NCBI GenBank assembly: GCA_027704905.1
Contig: CM051000.1
Location: 10,760,342-10,824,341 of the forward strand
Reading direction: 5' to 3'
DNA length: 64,000 bases
Source: Muraenolepis orangiensis
Taxonomy: Eukaryota; Chordata; Actinopteri; Gadiformes; Muraenolepididae
Within the stretch, counting starts at the first letter, position 1. Each line of letters opens with the position of its first letter. The notes below the pieces were generated by a model. It had not been told where the DNA came from and did no database searches. It worked only from the letters and a program-made list of their open reading frames with translations. Positions 43,660-55,620 of the stretch are shown here, piece after piece. The position numbers and the translations under genes were made by a program.

Positions 43660-45967
43660 ACCCATAGTCAAAATCCCCGCGCCGGGGAGGGACCACTACC
43701 CGACCCCGGCGAGTAAGGACGACGGGTGTCGAGGAGGGCGGGGCAGCCAGTGCGTCCGCGCCCTCGACAAAATCGGAGGGTAAGGGTGCCAACGAGGCGG
43801 GAACTCCAACAGGGTTTAGGGGGCGGGGACGGGGAGGACGGCCCCGACGTGGGGGTTGGGCCAACTCCAATGGCCTGGAAACGTCCACATGAGCCGGCTT
43901 AATCCTGTCCACGGAGACAGTCTCCGCTTTGCCGCCAACGTCCACCACCAAGGTCTTATCCCCGTGTCTTATGACCCTGAACGGGCCGTCGTAAGGGGGA
44001 CGTAGGGGACCGCGGTGGGCGTCGTGACGAATGAAAACAAATCCTGCCGAGCGCAGACCGGGGGACACCTGGAACGCAGGAGTGCCGTGCAGCGACGTGG
44101 GGACGGGAACGAATGCCCCGGCGGTCTCCAGTAGGGAGGAGCGCTGCCTGGCCGCAGACCAGGGCATGTTGGCCTCCGGAATAAAATCCCCGGGGACCCG
44201 TAGAGTCTGGCCGTACACCAGCTCCGCCGACGAGGACTGCAGGTCCTCTTTAGGGGCGCACCTGAGGCCAAGCATCACCCACGGAAGCTTATCCACCCAG
44301 TTGCCGTCCGTCAAGCTAGCGCGCAGGCTTGCCTTCATGGATCGGTGGAACCGCTCACACAAACCGTTAGCCTGGGGGTGATAGGCGGTGGTGCGATGTA
44401 GCTTGACCCCCAGAACTTCAGCAACCGCACTCCATAGCTCCGACGTAAACTGGGAACCGCGGTCAGAGGAGAGGTCGGACGGTGTCCCGAAATGCGCGAC
44501 CCACGTGCCGATGAATGCGCGGGCCACGTCGGAAGCTGCCGTTGAGGTGAGGGGAACGGCCTCGGGCCAGCGGGTCGTCCTGTCCACCATAGTGAAGAGG
44601 TAGGTGAACCCATGAGATGTGGGAAGTGGACCCACGAGGTCCACATTAACGTGGTCGAACCTCCTCTCGGGAACCGTAAAAGGCTCGAAAGGGGCTCTAG
44701 TGTGTCGGTGCACCTTAGCCCGTTGACAGGCCACGCATGTGTCAACCCAGGTCTTCACGTCCTTCTTGAGTCCCTGCCACACAAACTTTTGCGACACTAG
44801 CCTCACGGAAGGCTTCCTGCCGGGGTGGAAAAGGTTGTGTATCGCCTCAAACACGGGTCGGCGCCAGTTCACAGGGACTAGCGGACGGGGTTGGCCAGTG
44901 GAGACATCGCACCACAACATTGCGCCTGAGTCGCCGACCGCGACCTCCTCCAGGCGCAACCCTGTGTCTGAAGCTCTGAGGGTCTGGATCCCGTGGTCTA
45001 AGGCTTGGTCCGTGCTCATGCTGGCGTAGTCGAGGCCCAGCTGCACGGCTCCGATGACCGCTCTGGAGAGGCAGTCCGCGACCACGTTGGCTTTCCCAGC
45101 GATGTGTCGGATGTCTGTCGTATACTCCGATATATACGACAGCTGTCGCTGTTGGCGGGCGGACCACGGCTCTGCCACCTTGGACATGCAGAATGTGAGC
45201 GGTTTGTGGTCCACAAACGCTGCAAAGTCCCGACCTTCCAGCAGGAACCGGAAGTGGCGAATCGCCAACCAGAGGCCAAGTAGTTCTCTGTCGAACGTGC
45301 TGTACTTGCGCTCCCTGGGGGTCAACTGCCGGCTGAAAAAGGCGAGCGGTTGCCAGGCGCCGTCGACCCATTGCTCGTGTACCGCTCTGACGACATAGTC
45401 GGACGCATCGGTGGTGATAGAGATGGGGGCCTTGTGCGACGGGTGAGCCAACATGGCGGCTTGGCTCAGGGCGGCCTTGGTGGCATCGAAGGCGGTCTCC
45501 CTTTCGGCCGTCCAGTCGATGGCCTGGCCGGGGGACTTGTCCTTGAGAGCCTCGTACAGCGGGCGCATGGTGTGGGCAGCCCGGCGGATGAACCGGTGAT
45601 AAAAGGTTACCATCCCGAGGAACTCCCGGAGCGCCCGAGCTGTGTTTGGTCGGGGAAAAGCGGATACGGCTTCCACTTTCGCCGGGAGGGGGGCGGCCCC
45701 CTCTTTGGTGATGAGATGTCCGAGGAAGTGGATGGAGGACAACCCGAACAGACACTTTGCCGGGTTGACAATAAGGCCGTGTTGGTTAAGCCTTTCGAAA
45801 AGGACCCGCAGATGTGCCTGGTGCTCTTCCTCAGAGGAGCTGGCGACGAGGATGTCATCTAAATAGACAAAAAGGAATGGCATGTCCCTTAGTGCCGCAT
45901 CCATTAGCCGCTGAAAGGACTGCGCTGCGTTTTTAAGTCCAAACGGCATACGCAAGAACTCAAAAAG
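43658..45967 (-). CDS. gypsy pol: RT (C-terminal part), RNase H, integrase
   Basis: The open frame runs over 765 codons from Met 45955. It begins in RT with RMPFGLKNAAQSFQRLMD and the catalytic FVYLDDILVAS. RNase H follows (ITTDASDY, FDRELLGLWLAIRHFRFLLE, VDHKPLTF). The integrase zinc finger is HNLFH...CVAC, and its catalytic triad is in VNVDLVGPL, SSDRGSQFTS and NGLCERF, with a GPF-type module (PPYDGPFRVI) near the C terminus. The protein is separated from upstream RT residues by a TGA at 45968-45970. Otherwise it has no lesion and no lost catalytic residue that I can see. Such proteins copy RNA to DNA and insert it. Confidence 0.95.
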   Translation of the reverse strand, partial: LFEFLRMPFGLKNAAQSFQRLMDAALRDMPFLFVYLDDILVASSSEEEHQAHLRVLFERLNQHGLIVNPAKCLFGLSSIHFLGHLITKEGAAPLPAKVEAVSAFPRPNTARALREFLGMVTFYHRFIRRAAHTMRPLYEALKDKSPGQAIDWTAERETAFDATKAALSQAAMLAHPSHKAPISITTDASDYVVRAVHEQWVDGAWQPLAFFSRQLTPRERKYSTFDRELLGLWLAIRHFRFLLEGRDFAAFVDHKPLTFCMSKVAEPWSARQQRQLSYISEYTTDIRHIAGKANVVADCLSRAVIGAVQLGLDYASMSTDQALDHGIQTLRASDTGLRLEEVAVGDSGAMLWCDVSTGQPRPLVPVNWRRPVFEAIHNLFHPGRKPSVRLVSQKFVWQGLKKDVKTWVDTCVACQRAKVHRHTRAPFEPFTVPERRFDHVNVDLVGPLPTSHGFTYLFTMVDRTTRWPEAVPLTSTAASDVARAFIGTWVAHFGTPSDLSSDRGSQFTSELWSAVAEVLGVKLHRTTAYHPQANGLCERFHRSMKASLRASLTDGNWVDKLPWVMLGLRCAPKEDLQSSSAELVYGQTLRVPGDFIPEANMPWSAARQRSSLLETAGAFVPVPTSLHGTPAFQVSPGLRSAGFVFIRHDAHRGPLRPPYDGPFRVIRHGDKTLVVDVGGKAETVSVDRIKPAHVDVSRPLELAQPPRRGRPPRPRPLNPVGVPASLAPLPSDFVEGADALAAPPSSTPVVLTRRGRVVVPPRRGDFDYG

Positions 45968-46845
45968 TCAGAACGGCGTGACTACCGCCGTTTTGGGGAC
46001 GTCTGAGGGGTGTACCGGAACCTGGTGGTAGCCACGCACCAGGTCCACCTTGGAGAACACCAGCTTGCCCGCCAGGTGTGCAGAGAAGTCCTGGATGTGA
46101 GGGACCGGGTAGCGGTCTGGAGTAGTAGCGTCGTTAAGGCGGCGGTAGTCTCCACATGGCCGCCACCCGCCGTCTGGCTTGGGGACGATGTGGAGCGGTG
46201 ATGCCCACGGGCTGTCTGAGCGGCGGATGATGCCCAGACGTTCCATATTGGCAAACTCCGCCTTAGCGACCGCCAGCCTGTCAGGGTTGAGCCGTCGGGC
46301 CCTAGCGTAGACCGGAGGGCCATTAGTGTCGATGTGGTGCTCGACCCCGTGTTTAGTAGTGGCGGCGGAGAAGGTGGGCTGCGTCAAGCTGGGAAACTCA
46401 CCGAGAAGCCGCTGGTAGCTGTTACCTTCCGAGAGTGAGCTGGAGAGCCCGCCGTATGCTGCCTCGCCGCGGACGCATGCGAGCGAGGAAAATGTCATAG
46501 CGTCCACCAGGCGGCTGTTCTTAACGTCCACCAGCAGCCCGTGGGCGCACAGGAAATCCGCGCCGAGGAGGGGGAAGGAGATGTCGGCCGTGACGAAGTC
46601 CCATGTGAACCGCTGTCCCCCGAAACACAGGTCTACTGTCCTCGTGCCATAGGTACAGGTATAGGTAATGACATAGGGGTGTCATTAGCGGACATCAAAC
46701 GCGGGCCGTGGTCTCCTCCTGCGGTGTCGCCCACAGAAGCTGGCAGGACGCTCCTCTGAGCCCCGGTGTCGCAAAGGAATTTGCGCCCGGAGCAAGAGTC
46801 TCTGATGAACAGGAGCCGGTTTGTTATGCCCACGCTCGCGGCCAC
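45968..46845 (-). pseudogene. gypsy protease and RT N-terminal part, interrupted
   Basis: The protease frame (46845-46633) has LFIRDSCSGRKFLCDTGAQR with the aspartic-protease D-T-G-A. The text then moves to the pol frame near 46670-46650, inside a short TACC(T/G)ATACC-type repeat, reading TYGTRTVDLCFGGQRFTWDF and LLGADFLCAHGLLVDV. RT fingers follow (ERLGIIRRSDSPWASPLHIV, WRPCGDYRRLN, YPVPHIQDFSAHL, KVDLVRGYHQVPV) up to TGA 45968-45970. So there is one frame change and one nonsense codon. Confidence 0.9.
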
Positions 46846-47534
46846 TACTGAGCGCAGGCCCTGTCGTTTCCCGTCGGCTTGTAGTTACAGGGGGGAACGC
46901 ACTTGTTGGCTTTTGGTCCGAAACGAGCGTGGAAATAACACATGCCAGTGTTAGCACGGCTGTTGGCGGTCCCGGTGCTCCCACCGGCTAGCACATCCCT
47001 GCCAGGCGGGGTGTAGCTACGTGTCGGGGCCAGTACTTCTGGGGCGAAACACTGGGTAGCCAGGAAGTAACGGTCAGCCTCTTCAGCCAACTCGCGGGGC
47101 TCCGTTATGTGGGTGTCAGCGAGCGCTGTCTGGACGTGTGGCGGCATGTGTTGAAGAAACATCTCCATGAATAAAAAATTAGGCTCCTCCGCACCTAGCA
47201 GCTTTAGCATGATGTTCATGTATACGGAGGGCTTGTTGTCTCCGAGGCCACGCATCGCCAAAAGACGTCGGGCTCGTTCCCGTCGAGACAACTCGAAAGT
47301 CTTAAGCAGATAGCTCTTGAAAGCCTCATATTTACCCAGGGCGGGGGGATTGGTAATAAAGCTTACCGACCGAGACGCCGTGGAGCTACCCAGTGCCGTG
47401 ACAACGTGTAGATAGCGTGTCTCGTCATCGTCTATCCCGCGGAGGGCGAGTTGAGCGTCCGTCTGTGCGAACCCTGCCGCGGCTGCACTTTCCCAGAATT
47501 CCGGCAATTTTACGAAAACGGGGCTAATTGCCAT
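46845..47534 (-). CDS. gypsy gag
   Basis: From Met 47532-47534 the 229-aa product begins MAISPVFVKLPEFWESAA, with the gag capsid-like region (PALGKYEAFKSYLLKTFELS, FLQHMPPHVQTALADT, LAEEADRYFLA). It ends with a Cys/His module CYFHARFGPKANKC-x2-PC typical of this gypsy group. I chose this Met because the upstream in-frame Met codons lie in the LTR. Gag builds the particle that packages element RNA. The stop precedes protease, which is in another frame, so a frameshift would be needed for Gag-Pol. Confidence 0.92.
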   Translation of the reverse strand: MAISPVFVKLPEFWESAAAAGFAQTDAQLALRGIDDDETRYLHVVTALGSSTASRSVSFITNPPALGKYEAFKSYLLKTFELSRRERARRLLAMRGLGDNKPSVYMNIMLKLLGAEEPNFLFMEMFLQHMPPHVQTALADTHITEPRELAEEADRYFLATQCFAPEVLAPTRSYTPPGRDVLAGGSTGTANSRANTGMCYFHARFGPKANKCVPPCNYKPTGNDRACAQ

Positions 47535-47566
47535 GTTCTGTTCTGTCTCGGATACTTCGACGAGAC

Positions 47567-47584
47567 TTATGTCGGGGTCACCAA
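47567..47584 (-). promoter_or_regulatory. Primer-binding-site-like sequence
   Basis: On the minus strand TTGGTGACCCCGACATAA follows the 5' LTR directly. TGG at the start is expected because tRNAs end in CCA. I did not assign the tRNA. Confidence 0.75.
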
Positions 47585-47776
47585 TGTAGTGCCGAAAGAC
47601 GGGAGTCGGAGGCGGTGTGTCAAAAGAGATACTTGTGGTTTTATTAGCCATACAAAACACACAGTAGCAACAAGAACGCTAACCGGAACAAGAACAAGTC
47701 CGGTGCTCAAAACAGTCCGTGCGGGAGCACGCCCCCCCAACCATAGTTCCCCAGATGAATTATGTAACTCACCACA
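47585..47776 (-). repeat. 5' LTR of the gypsy element
   Basis: 192 bp, matching 191 of 192 positions of the LTR at 43450-43641. Flanked by ATAT at 47777-47780, the same 4 bp as at 43446-43449. Confidence 0.97.
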
Positions 47777-47995
47777 ATATATCGATTATACCGCCCATAT
47801 ATACCGCTATATATACCGCTTTATACTATATATATAATCTCTATATATAGATTATACCGGCCGCCGTTCACCTATACTCAAATGATTTGAGTCAAATATG
47901 ATGATAAACACACAGCTGTTTCGCGGCCCGGCAGTAACACCTCCACAGCCCGGTACCGGTCCGCGGCCCGGCTTTTGGGAACCCCTGATCTAGAT

Positions 47996-48826
<831 letters not shown>

Positions 48827-49580
48827 GCGCCCGCGCACACCCCCGTACACTTTCGTGAGTTCCTCTGCAGACGGTCCCGGACACGTGCCGCTGTCAGGGA
48901 GAAACACTCTGAGAGGATTTGCTAAAGTTAGCCCTCACTCCTGAGACTCAGACACAGCCGCAGTGCTCACACAGGACAGTGGCTAATCCCGGCCACTTCA
49001 GCGCTGTAGTATAGCAGCCCTGCTGCACTCTGGAGGACAGGAGGACGGAGCAGCTCAGAACGTATGGCAGCAGGTGTCTTTTCCCGTCCACAAAGTACCA
49101 AATGTTGACGTTGTTTGATAACCGTTGTAGCATAGGCATAGGCATAGGCATAGGCAAGTAGTCTGTAGTTGTCAATGAATGACAAAAATGACTCCCCATA
49201 CCCAGATCTGATGCAAATAGAAACCACAGCAGACATGATTCAATATTATTATTAGTATCATGAATGTCGATAAACATACACTGTGATGTATTACTCGCCC
49301 TGTACCTGGACCCCTTCTTGCACACCACTGTTGGGAGGACGTTGGGAGTGATAAATGTGAGACTCATAAAACATACAGTACACTAGTGTTGATCTGCTGT
49401 TGAATACAATCATTAGTGTTGTGTGATTACGCAACACTTTAGCCTTCCACGCTACACATGAATGGCAGTTATCCTCATCAGTCGTGTGTGTGTATGTGTG
49501 TGCGTGTTTACAGTAGACTAACGGTATGTGTGTATGTGTTCACACCAAACGGTGTCTATGTGTGTCTGTGTTCACAGCAG

Positions 49581-49582
<2 letters not shown>
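48827..49582. other. No gene recognised
   Basis: Non-coding, with AGGCAT repeats (about four) at 49133-49155. Confidence 0.5.
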
Positions 49583-49650
<68 letters not shown>

Positions 49651-49660
49651 CATGCGTGCA
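49583..49660. repeat. (TG)n microsatellite
   Basis: About 29 TG units grading into GCGCGTGCATGCGTGCA. Confidence 0.95.
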
Positions 49661-52027
49661 TCCGGTCCAGCTCCACAAGGGAGGGGGCAGGGATTTCCAC
49701 CTCTCTCTCAACAGTGCAGGTGAAGAACAGCAGCCTGTCCAAATACCTGGTTGATCACTTCATTGGTTGATCGCTTCCCTTAAAGTCACACTTTTGAAAC
49801 TGCAGAAGGCATTCACAGCAGATGTTGACTCTACTCCGAAGGTTAAGTGAATCTGTCTCTTGAGAAGGAGGGCGCCGTTTACCAAAAGGCGTAACATCCA
49901 CAGGTGAGCACAGTTTTGAAGTGTGACCATCTTTGGTCCTTTTTTGGTCATTATTTTAAATATCCTCAATTGAAAACTGATATCCATTCAAAGTGACCTA
50001 AACCTGTATGTGATACATTGGCTTTATTAAGCCACAATCAAGAGAAGGCAAGGACTTCACTCTGTATTTTATAATGTTATAAAGTGGGCATACTAATACT
50101 TTTAGACTTTTTTAATGACTATTGTATTCTGGTCTTGGACTTGGTTGAGATGTGGGAGAAGAGTGTTTAGGTTTTGGTAGGGATTAACACTGCCTCTGTG
50201 TTTGCGAAGCCATTCCATTGGCCAGTGCCTCTCATTTTCGCTAGCTGTGGTCGAACCACTGTGACATAAAACGCTGGGCAGTGGGCTCGGTCATAAAAAA
50301 ATGTAAATTAAATATAAATATAAACTAGCAAGCTAGCAGGATACCTGGCCCTCGGTGGGAACCAGTAGCTTTTAAAAACAGCAGAGTTAGCTGAGGTGTG
50401 CTGCGTTGGAAGAGCTTTGGGATGCATAGCAGGAACCGACACATTAACTCATCATCAACTCGGCTCCTAGGTGCTACAATATCACACCTGCATGCATGTA
50501 TGTATTCTTGGCTTATAGTCTGACTCGTGCATAAATATAAACATGGTCTCATTTTCTGCCCACAAAAAAACGAGTGACACACTCTGGGTGTCACTGATAT
50601 GACCAGCGTCCATAAAAGCCATGATGTAATTCCTACACAGCTCCAGAAGTGTGACAGCTTGTCAACGATTTGTACATAAACATAAATTCATTTGATTCGT
50701 CTTACAAGACGAGTAAATAAAATAAATAAAAAGACCTTGTTGGTTTATTTCCCTACTTATTTTCTGCATCTATTCCGCAAGATGCCAAAACTAAGAACAG
50801 TTTACTTTACGTTATTTGGCTTTTTGATGTTAAATATATTCAATATTCCTACATCATCACCTTAACCACTTTAAGTCTAATACAGGTGGACACAACCAAG
50901 CGACTATAACACTTTCGGTGCCTGCTATGTTTTGTGGCAATCAATACAATACAGCAATCACATTTATTTTCTCACCATTTGTTATTGTTTGAATGTTTTT
51001 GTTATTAACTGGACACACTGGTAAAAACAGCATTAATTTTAATTGAATTAAAAACTCCATGAAAAGAAAACATATCATACCATTAATACATAAGGTCCTC
51101 CAAACTTTAGGTGATTATAGTTATTTGTTTGGTACTTTGTTTGTTTATAATAAATCACCTGTGGCAAATTAGAATGTCCTGAGATATGCGGCTACCCTTG
51201 TCTGTCTTGACCTGAATAAAACTAAATTGTAGTTGTAAGAATATTCATAGGAGTAATATAAATAACAAAGTTTTGTTGGTTCCATACCAAGACACTTTAA
51301 AAGGCTGGAACACCCGGAAAATGTGAAGAAATTGAAAACTGTCGGTTGTGTGTGCCTGACCTTGGAGTGACCTCTGGATAAAATTACATCTCACATCTAA
51401 AAGAAAAAAAAAGTCTGTGAGAGAAAAGGCTCCCTGTGGGATGGTGTCTTATGAAATAACCTTTTCACAGACTTGAAATGATGGTTCCCTGTCAACGGAT
51501 CATGGCCCCCAAACCCACCCACTCCCATCCCATTGTGCTGTGGTATCCTTGCTTGCAGTGGAGCTCTTCTTGATAAACGCCAGGGACTTTTGCACACAAA
51601 ATTGAGTGAAATTATTACTATTTATGATAACTATATATACATATTTATATACCAATCGATTCATCTTTTATTTTCCACGTTGGAGGAGCGATGTGAGTAA
51701 GACAACATCAGCAAAAAAATCAACAAAAACCAAAGTGTGTGAAAAGAAAGACATGTTAGTATGCGTCACGCATAGATATGCATTGTTGTCGATATCATAA
51801 TCGGTTACCAATGCACTCTCACCTCTGTCTGTGTGTGTATGTGTGTGCTGGATTAGCTGGGCTCAGAACAGATTAGATAATTATAGACACCTGCCGTCTA
51901 AGCTGGGTGTGCGCTGTCAGGTGGTGCAGCATGAGGTCGTCTTGGTTAAGAGGCAGGAGGAGGAGAAAGGAGGGAGGGAGCCGGTGTGATGAGCAAAGGA
52001 CGAATGGTTTGCCATGTGCCCCGACGC
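49661..52027. other. No gene recognised
   Basis: 2.4 kb of AT-rich DNA with no exon, RNA gene or named repeat that I can support. Confidence 0.5.
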
Positions 52028-52106
52028 ACCACTGACCACTGCCCACTGACCACTGCCCACTGACCACTGACCACTGACCACTGACCACTGACCACTGACC
52101 ACTGCC
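52028..52106. repeat. ACCACTG minisatellite
   Basis: Eleven tandem units of 7 bp, ACCACTG with CCCACTG variants. Confidence 0.92.
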
Positions 52107-52882
52107 GTGGTCCACGGACAGAACAGCTACAACACCTCAGTATTAGAAAGCTTCACAGCAGGAGGGATGTGAAGCTCTGATGTGAAGCTATGACAGAGGA
52201 TATGACTAGCTTTAAACCGTTATCTTTAGATACAGATGCAGTGACTGACAGTCTGGTTTTTTTCAATACAGGGGATATAACGTCTTGGTCCTGGCCTAAT
52301 GCGGTCGTTATGATTTTCTGCAGAAGCCAATTCAAGGTCCTATTCTTCACAGTAATTAAACAATATGGCCACTCTGCTTTTTACAGAAGGTTAAATAGTA
52401 CCAGGGCCAAGCTCTCATAATGGATAAAGAGTATTATTGCCACCCCATCGTGCAATTTTCAATTGAGCGGTAGCCAAACTCATCAGATCATCACACATTT
52501 GTAGTGACCTTGCGTTGACGAGAGGACACACAGGGGTCTGTGCTTTGGGCCCCTGATGTTGTCCAAATAGCTTCCTCGCCTCCAGATAATAACCTGCAAC
52601 AAAAAAAAAGGATTTGTATTTCCAGACCATAATGCAAATGTGCCCGTCGCTACCTCATCATCACAGGGCCACCGTTGTCACGGTGTCATGATGACTAAAC
52701 GGAGGCACAGTCATCTCATCTCCGAGGGGGCCGAAGGATAGCACGGCCGTTAATGACATCATCTTCTTCGCCGCACTTTCACAGTAGCATGGTCGGTGGC
52801 CACATAAATTGTAGGAAATTGCACTGTGATTGCCGGATTGCAATCTCCTCTCCCGGCCAGACATCACGGGTCCACATCTGTG

Positions 52883-52883
<1 letters not shown>
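52107..52883. other. No gene recognised
   Basis: Non-coding; A-run at 52600-52609. Confidence 0.5.
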
Positions 52884-52981
<98 letters not shown>

Positions 52982-52984
52982 CGT
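52884..52984. repeat. (TG)n microsatellite
   Basis: About 47 TG units, then CGTGCGTG. Confidence 0.97.
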
Positions 52985-53959
52985 GTGTGTCCAAAAATGT
53001 GCCAAGTAACATACATACTCACATTCATAGAATGAGCAGGGGATTGTTTACGCCCGACGACATGACTATCAGTATGAGTAAAAAAGTCGAATGACGTTGT
53101 CGTTTATCATGTCATATCGTTTTAAAGGGAATTGGCCCTCCTACCATGTTGTGGAGATGCATATCGTATATAGGCCCTCCTTGAATGCACCGTCTGCTCC
53201 TGAGAAATAGCTGCAAGTTATTTTTACGCGCGTCGTATTTTATCCGACACACTGTGACCTGCCTTCCCTCCCGGTGTGCCTGTTCACCTACTTTTTTTAC
53301 GCTGTGAAAAAAACGCTCCCATCTGTAACTCACGCCGGCGCCCGTACTTGGGTGACTCTCTCCACTACTCACTATGCTCTTCATTACGTATTCATTAACT
53401 ACTCACAATGTGAAAAGCTGCTTGGTTTGTGTTTTATAGACGCTGCCACCGCCGCCGCCGCCGTGCGCCGTGCGGCTGGCGTGTGTGAATACAAAGGAAG
53501 GCGTACGAATGAAAGGGGAATATAAATGTATCCCAGAGATCTAGTGTTACACAATGGCCACGTGGAAGAATAGCATTAAGCTTGTATGAAACAGGATTAC
53601 GTTGTTTTTGTTTGCCGCTGACTGGAAACATCTACGGCATTGTTGGGAGTGCTGGGCAGCTACACAAAGCATATATAGGAACAAAGCTGTGTCCAGCCAT
53701 GGAAATTAGATTAATTCATATTTTGTAAGTTATATTCTGCCTAAATTCAAACCATTTTTGTTGATTGTGCTGTCCCTGTAGTACGTCAAAGTGGGGTTTC
53801 TGTATGGCACATCTTCATCTGCATACAGACTCTACTTCCACATGTATATGTGGAATATGTGTATATGTATATATTTAATGCATTCCTATATCCTTCGAAA
53901 GTCCAGGATTTCTCATGCACGATGCACTTGTCGTCGCTCTCGCAGACATACTGTATGCA
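52985..53959. other. No gene recognised
   Basis: Non-coding, with a short CCGCCGCCGCCG tract at 53447-53462. Confidence 0.5.
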
Positions 53960-54440
53960 TCCTTCCGAGGCCCTTCTTTTGGTCTGGATTAGATGAAGAG
54001 GGAGGAAAAAAAAAGCCCAGTGAGGATTTTCACTTACTGCCTCCAACTAAGCTTTGTTGACAGCAGTTTGACTCCGCCCTTCCTCCCTTGGAAGACTCCT
54101 AGCAGACCGACAGGTGAGTCAGTTCACCTTGCCGAACGTCCATCCTCAGAGTTCTGCATCCACTGGACACAGCGGGGAGACGTCCTTGGTACCGGGTTGA
54201 GCGGTTGGCCACATATTATTTTCTAAAGTTGAAGGAACTTTATCTGAAGGGCTTATAGAGACTGCTGCACTTTTGAGGTGGGATTGGGACAGGATTTACC
54301 GATGGATCAGTCATGATTTTGTTCATTTTTTGAGAGAGTCTCGTGGCTTTGTAGTCGCTCTCGCTCGGCAATCCTTTCTTCTTTTTTTCTTTTTCGATTC
54401 CAAGCAACAACAAAAACCTTCGGTAAGCAATGCATTCGAT
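53960..54440 (+). promoter_or_regulatory. Candidate 5' UTR/promoter region of slc1a2
   Basis: Two good splice-donor contexts occur on the plus strand: GACCGACAG|GTGAGT at about 54114 and CCTTCG|GTAAGC at about 54422. In mammals slc1a2 has an upstream, mostly untranslated first exon, so one of these might be it. No Met-coding text that joins in phase to the first identified exon was found, so this is speculative. Confidence 0.22.
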
Positions 54441-55442
54441 TGTCTCTGTGACGGTTGGTTGCTGCTGCTGCTGTGGTTGTTGTTGTTGTTATGCAGTGTG
54501 TTCAGTATGTGTGAGTACATTGTTGAAAATACTCTTTGACTTTCAGCCACACCAGACCTGTGGTTCTACCCCGTATATGCATTAGAATAGTGTGACACGG
54601 ATGCATTTGCGTGCAGAAACAATGTTTTGGGCAGAGTTTTGTTGTGCGTTGTTCAAACATTAATCCTACTTGACATTCCCACACTCTTCCATAAGTGGTC
54701 ATTATTCAGGTAGAAGAAGTAGGCTGTGTCCTCTGCATCAGCCATGCTAGCCACATCCCAGACAGAGAGAGAGAGGTTCTGATTATTACTTAGCCAGCTG
54801 GGGGGCGGGGGGGAAGGTGACTCTAAATGGTCAATAATTAAGCAGATAATGGAATTTGCTGCAAGGAGAAGACCAATACATTGTTAATCTGTTGCTGGGT
54901 ATGTGTGTGTGTGTGTGTCTGTGTGTATGTGTGTATAATTATTTATGCAGGCATGGTTGGGTGTTGTCAATATGTTGGCGTGGACACTAAGTGGTGGAGG
55001 GTGACACCAGTGCATCACTGTGAATCAGGATTGTAATCCCTAGGGGGGGCGATGGGCCCTTGGCAGGTGGTGCGGTGACAAGTTGACTTTTCATGTGCTT
55101 TCTCCTCTCGCTGTTACGCAACTCAAGTCAGTTGTGTGTTTGACTTGGCTAATTGTATCCTCTTTAAAGGGCTTGCGTCTCATTAGTGCTCCGGCCTGTT
55201 GGTATGGGACGGAGGTGATTGATTCATTTGGTGGCGGCTCTGTCCCTCTGGAGAGAAAAGTACACTAAAGAAAGCTTTTGTTTTGCCATTTTGCTGTGGA
55301 GCGGCAAATGTTGATCTCTCTTCACTGTCTCGGGACGTAGCCTCTTATCATTACAAGTTTAAACATTGGGACAAACAAACAATTGTTTGTCGTAATGTTT
55401 GCTTTTTGATAACACTTGTATTGTTATATTTAATTTGTTTAA
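54441..55442. other. No gene; short simple repeats
   Basis: GCT/GTT triplet tract at 54461-54492, a GA run at 54763-54774 and a TG tract at 54902-54933. No exon is supported. Confidence 0.5.
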
Positions 55443-55518
55443 CAGCTATACATATATATACCTATATATATATATATGCAAAAAATAATAATAATGTACA
55501 TATATAGTATATATGTAA

Positions 55519-55554
<36 letters not shown>

Positions 55555-55620
55555 ATTATTTTTTTAAATTGTATTATTATTATTATTATTATTATTATTT
55601 TTTTTTTTAATGTATTTATT
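55443..55620. repeat. (TA)n and (TTA)n microsatellite cluster
   Basis: TATATA runs at 55448-55550 followed by (TTA)n at 55551-55600 and a T-run. Confidence 0.93.

Larger units (their letters stand above)
43450..47776 (-). mobile_element. Young Ty3/gypsy LTR retrotransposon
   Basis: A 4327-bp element with two 192-bp LTRs that differ at one base, flanked by ATAT on both sides. On the minus strand the order is 5' LTR, primer-binding-site-like sequence, gag, protease, reverse transcriptase, RNase H, integrase, polypurine tract, 3' LTR. Gag and the last two thirds of pol are open. A stop in RT and a frame change after protease make it defective as read. It lacks an envelope gene. Confidence 0.96.
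43195..47987. mobile_element. hAT-type MITE hosting a gypsy element
   Basis: Ends CAGGGGTTCCCAACCTTTTT (43195) and GCTTTTGGGAACCCCTG (ending 47987) with a perfect 8-bp duplication ATCTAGAT at 43187-43194 and 47988-47995. Removing the gypsy element leaves about 465 bp with GGACCGG-rich subterminal repeats and no transposase. Confidence 0.95.

Noticed and set aside
44847..45755. 302-codon frame overlapping gypsy pol on the same strand, and 45350-45862 on the other
   Set aside because: Shadows of the GC-rich pol coding frame; they show arginine/proline-rich composition and no domains.
54270..54540. Coding first exon of slc1a2
   Set aside because: No Met text joins in phase with the exon at 60197; only donor-like sites are present, so I kept it as a low-confidence regulatory candidate.
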